From Heliobacterium chlorum (GTDB lineage: Bacteria; Bacillota; Desulfitobacteriia; Heliobacteriales; Heliobacteriaceae): 64,000 nucleotides of DNA. Numbering within the stretch: position 1 is the stretch's first letter; each line of letters starts with the position of its first letter. Under the pieces are notes generated by a model. That model worked only from the letters and a program-made list of their open reading frames with translations, searched no databases and was not told where the DNA came from. Shown here one piece after another: positions 63,110 through 64,000 of the stretch. Location of the stretch: positions 1 to 64,000 of the forward strand of contig NZ_JACVHF010000006.1 in NCBI RefSeq assembly GCF_014502795.1, given 5' to 3'. The translations under genes were made by a program, and so were the position numbers.

Positions 63110-63550
63110 TTACTTGGCGATCGCAAAGGTCAGTTCCGCTTCACAAGCCAACTGAGCGTCCACATAAGCCTTGCCGACGCCTTTGCCGATGCTCTTGCGA
63201 AGGGCCGTCAACTCCACCTCAAGACGGAGCGTATCCCCGGGCACCACTTGACGGCGGAAGCGAACTCCATCTACCGCAGCGAACAAGGCAATGCGCCCCT
63301 CATACTCGGGCATCTTCAAGAGGGCAACTGCCCCGGTCTGGGCCATCGCTTCGAGGATCAGCACGCCGGGCATCACCGGATGGCCCGGGAAGTGGCCTTG
63401 GAAAAAAGGCTCGTTGATCGTCACATTTTTCAGCGCAACGGCTGATTTTCCCACTTCCAGTTCCGTCACCTTATCGATGAGTAAAAAAGGAGGTCTATGG
63501 GGTAGAATCCCCTGAATATCTTGGGCCGATAAATTCACATTTTCCCTCAT
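63110..63550 (-). CDS. fabZ: 3-hydroxyacyl-ACP dehydratase FabZ
   Basis: 146 aa hotdog-fold enzyme. [14 protein letters not shown] and [24 protein letters not shown] contain the catalytic histidine and glutamate. It removes water in each cycle of fatty acid elongation. Ribosome site AAAGGAAG precedes ATG 63550 at a rather long distance. Confidence 0.96.
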   Translation of the reverse strand: MRENVNLSAQDIQGILPHRPPFLLIDKVTELEVGKSAVALKNVTINEPFFQGHFPGHPVMPGVLILEAMAQTGAVALLKMPEYEGRIALFAAVDGVRFRRQVVPGDTLRLEVELTALRKSIGKGVGKAYVDAQLACEAELTFAIAK

Positions 63551-63674
63551 GGGTATAAATCTTCCTTTCCCTTTTTATTGTGTCCTGAAAAAAAGGAACG
63601 GGACCCCTCATGTCGAAACAACTATCTTTTAGGGACCCATCCCAATTACAACAGTCGAGGAGGCTTTTCATCCC

Positions 63675-64000
63675 GTGAAACTAGTCGACGAAAAAGGACG
63701 ACTCTTCGGTATCGTCAACCCGCTGGATCTTGTCATTCTACTGGCGGTCCTCTTGCTAGTCACCGGACTAGCGACGAAAACCAAGACCATCGTTCAAGCG
63801 AAAGAAACAGAAGTGCAGTTTGAGGCCATCTTCAAACGGGTCGCGCCGGAAGTGGCGGCAAACTTGAATGCGAACGAACCCCTGTTAGCGGCAGGTGCAC
63901 TGGTGGATCCGAAAGATGCTCACGTCGACTCCATCCGCGTCGTCCCCACCCGCTCATCCCAACCGAACGCCCAAGGCCAACTGGTCCTTACCGATGATCC
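63675..64000 (+). CDS. DUF4330 family protein, cut by window end
   Basis: Open frame from GTG 63675 to the right edge (at least 108 codons). The start KLVDEKGRLFGIVNPLDLVILLAVLLLVTGL is typical of DUF4330 proteins: a short conserved cytoplasmic piece then a single membrane segment (about residues 16-33) and an outside domain. GAGGAGG lies 11 bases upstream. Found near envelope genes in several Bacillota; function unknown. It runs divergently from fabZ. Confidence 0.8.
   Translation, partial: MKLVDEKGRLFGIVNPLDLVILLAVLLLVTGLATKTKTIVQAKETEVQFEAIFKRVAPEVAANLNANEPLLAAGALVDPKDAHVDSIRVVPTRSSQPNAQGQLVLTDD

Overview
The window is a contiguous piece of chromosome from a flagellated member of the Bacillota. 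The evidence is a Gram-positive style core: Rex, a tandem dynamin (DynA type), DegS-DegU, ComFA/ComFC, CsrA-FliW, FlgM, a MinJ-like PDZ protein, long-form Hpf, a split transketolase, SigA-like promoters and strong GGAGG ribosome sites with many TTG/GTG starts. Base composition is moderate and coding is dense. The gene order degSU - comFA - comFC - yvyF - flgM - flgN - flgK - flgL - DUF6470 - fliW - csrA - flagellin - flaG - fliD - fliS - fliT - hpf - secA - prfB - ftsE - ftsX - ctp - minJ closely follows the Bacillus subtilis arrangement as I remember it. Split transketolase and the general look suggest a clostridial or heliobacterial lineage rather than Bacillus, but this is a weak inference.

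Layout: 1-345 is the 5' end of a 16S rRNA gene on the minus strand, with its leader and promoter (346-605). A 46-residue orphan gene (763-903, minus) and the tandem dynamin (1120-4935, plus) follow. A B12-binding radical SAM gene (5274-6659, plus) faces a seven-gene minus-strand operon (6834-13759) that encodes a complete legionaminic acid type nonulosonate pathway (legB, legC, legI, legH, ptmE/legX, legF, legG). Then come a small membrane protein, a HemAT-like globin chemoreceptor, a phosphoribosyltransferase and rex.

From 17563 to 63550 nearly everything is on the minus strand. First is a division/envelope block (minJ-like, ctp, M23 peptidase, ftsX, ftsE), then split transketolase, prfB with its +1 frameshift, a coiled-coil protein, secA and hpf. 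The flagellar filament region follows (30421-50878): two Maf glycosyltransferases flanking an amino-acid ABC transporter, fliT/fliS/fliD/flaG, three short flagellins, a family 2 glycosyltransferase, csrA, fliW, flgL/K/N/M and yvyF. The last part has comFC, comFA, degU, degS, a second coiled-coil paralogue with 14 heptads, a phosphohexomutase, an AbrB-like mini-gene, a sugar epimerase, an SH3/collagen-like membrane protein, a TagO/WecA-type transferase, fabZ and the start of a DUF4330 protein running off the right end.

The most striking integrated story is flagellin control and decoration. All three flagellin leaders carry the same small hairpin with an ANGGA hexaloop about 21-22 nt before a second ANGGA in the ribosome site, which is the two-site CsrA architecture; csrA and its antagonist fliW lie just upstream. 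SigD-like promoters (TAAA-N14-16-nnCGATAA/T) precede two flagellins, flgM and, notably, the legionaminic acid operon 27 kb away, so sugar synthesis appears to be timed with filament assembly. Two Maf proteins would transfer the sugar. Other unusual items are a nested inverted-repeat element upstream of ftsE, a terminator-like hairpin overlapping the ftsE ribosome site, a gene-conversion tract between flagellins, and a pair of coiled-coil paralogues of which one has lost its C-terminus by frameshift.
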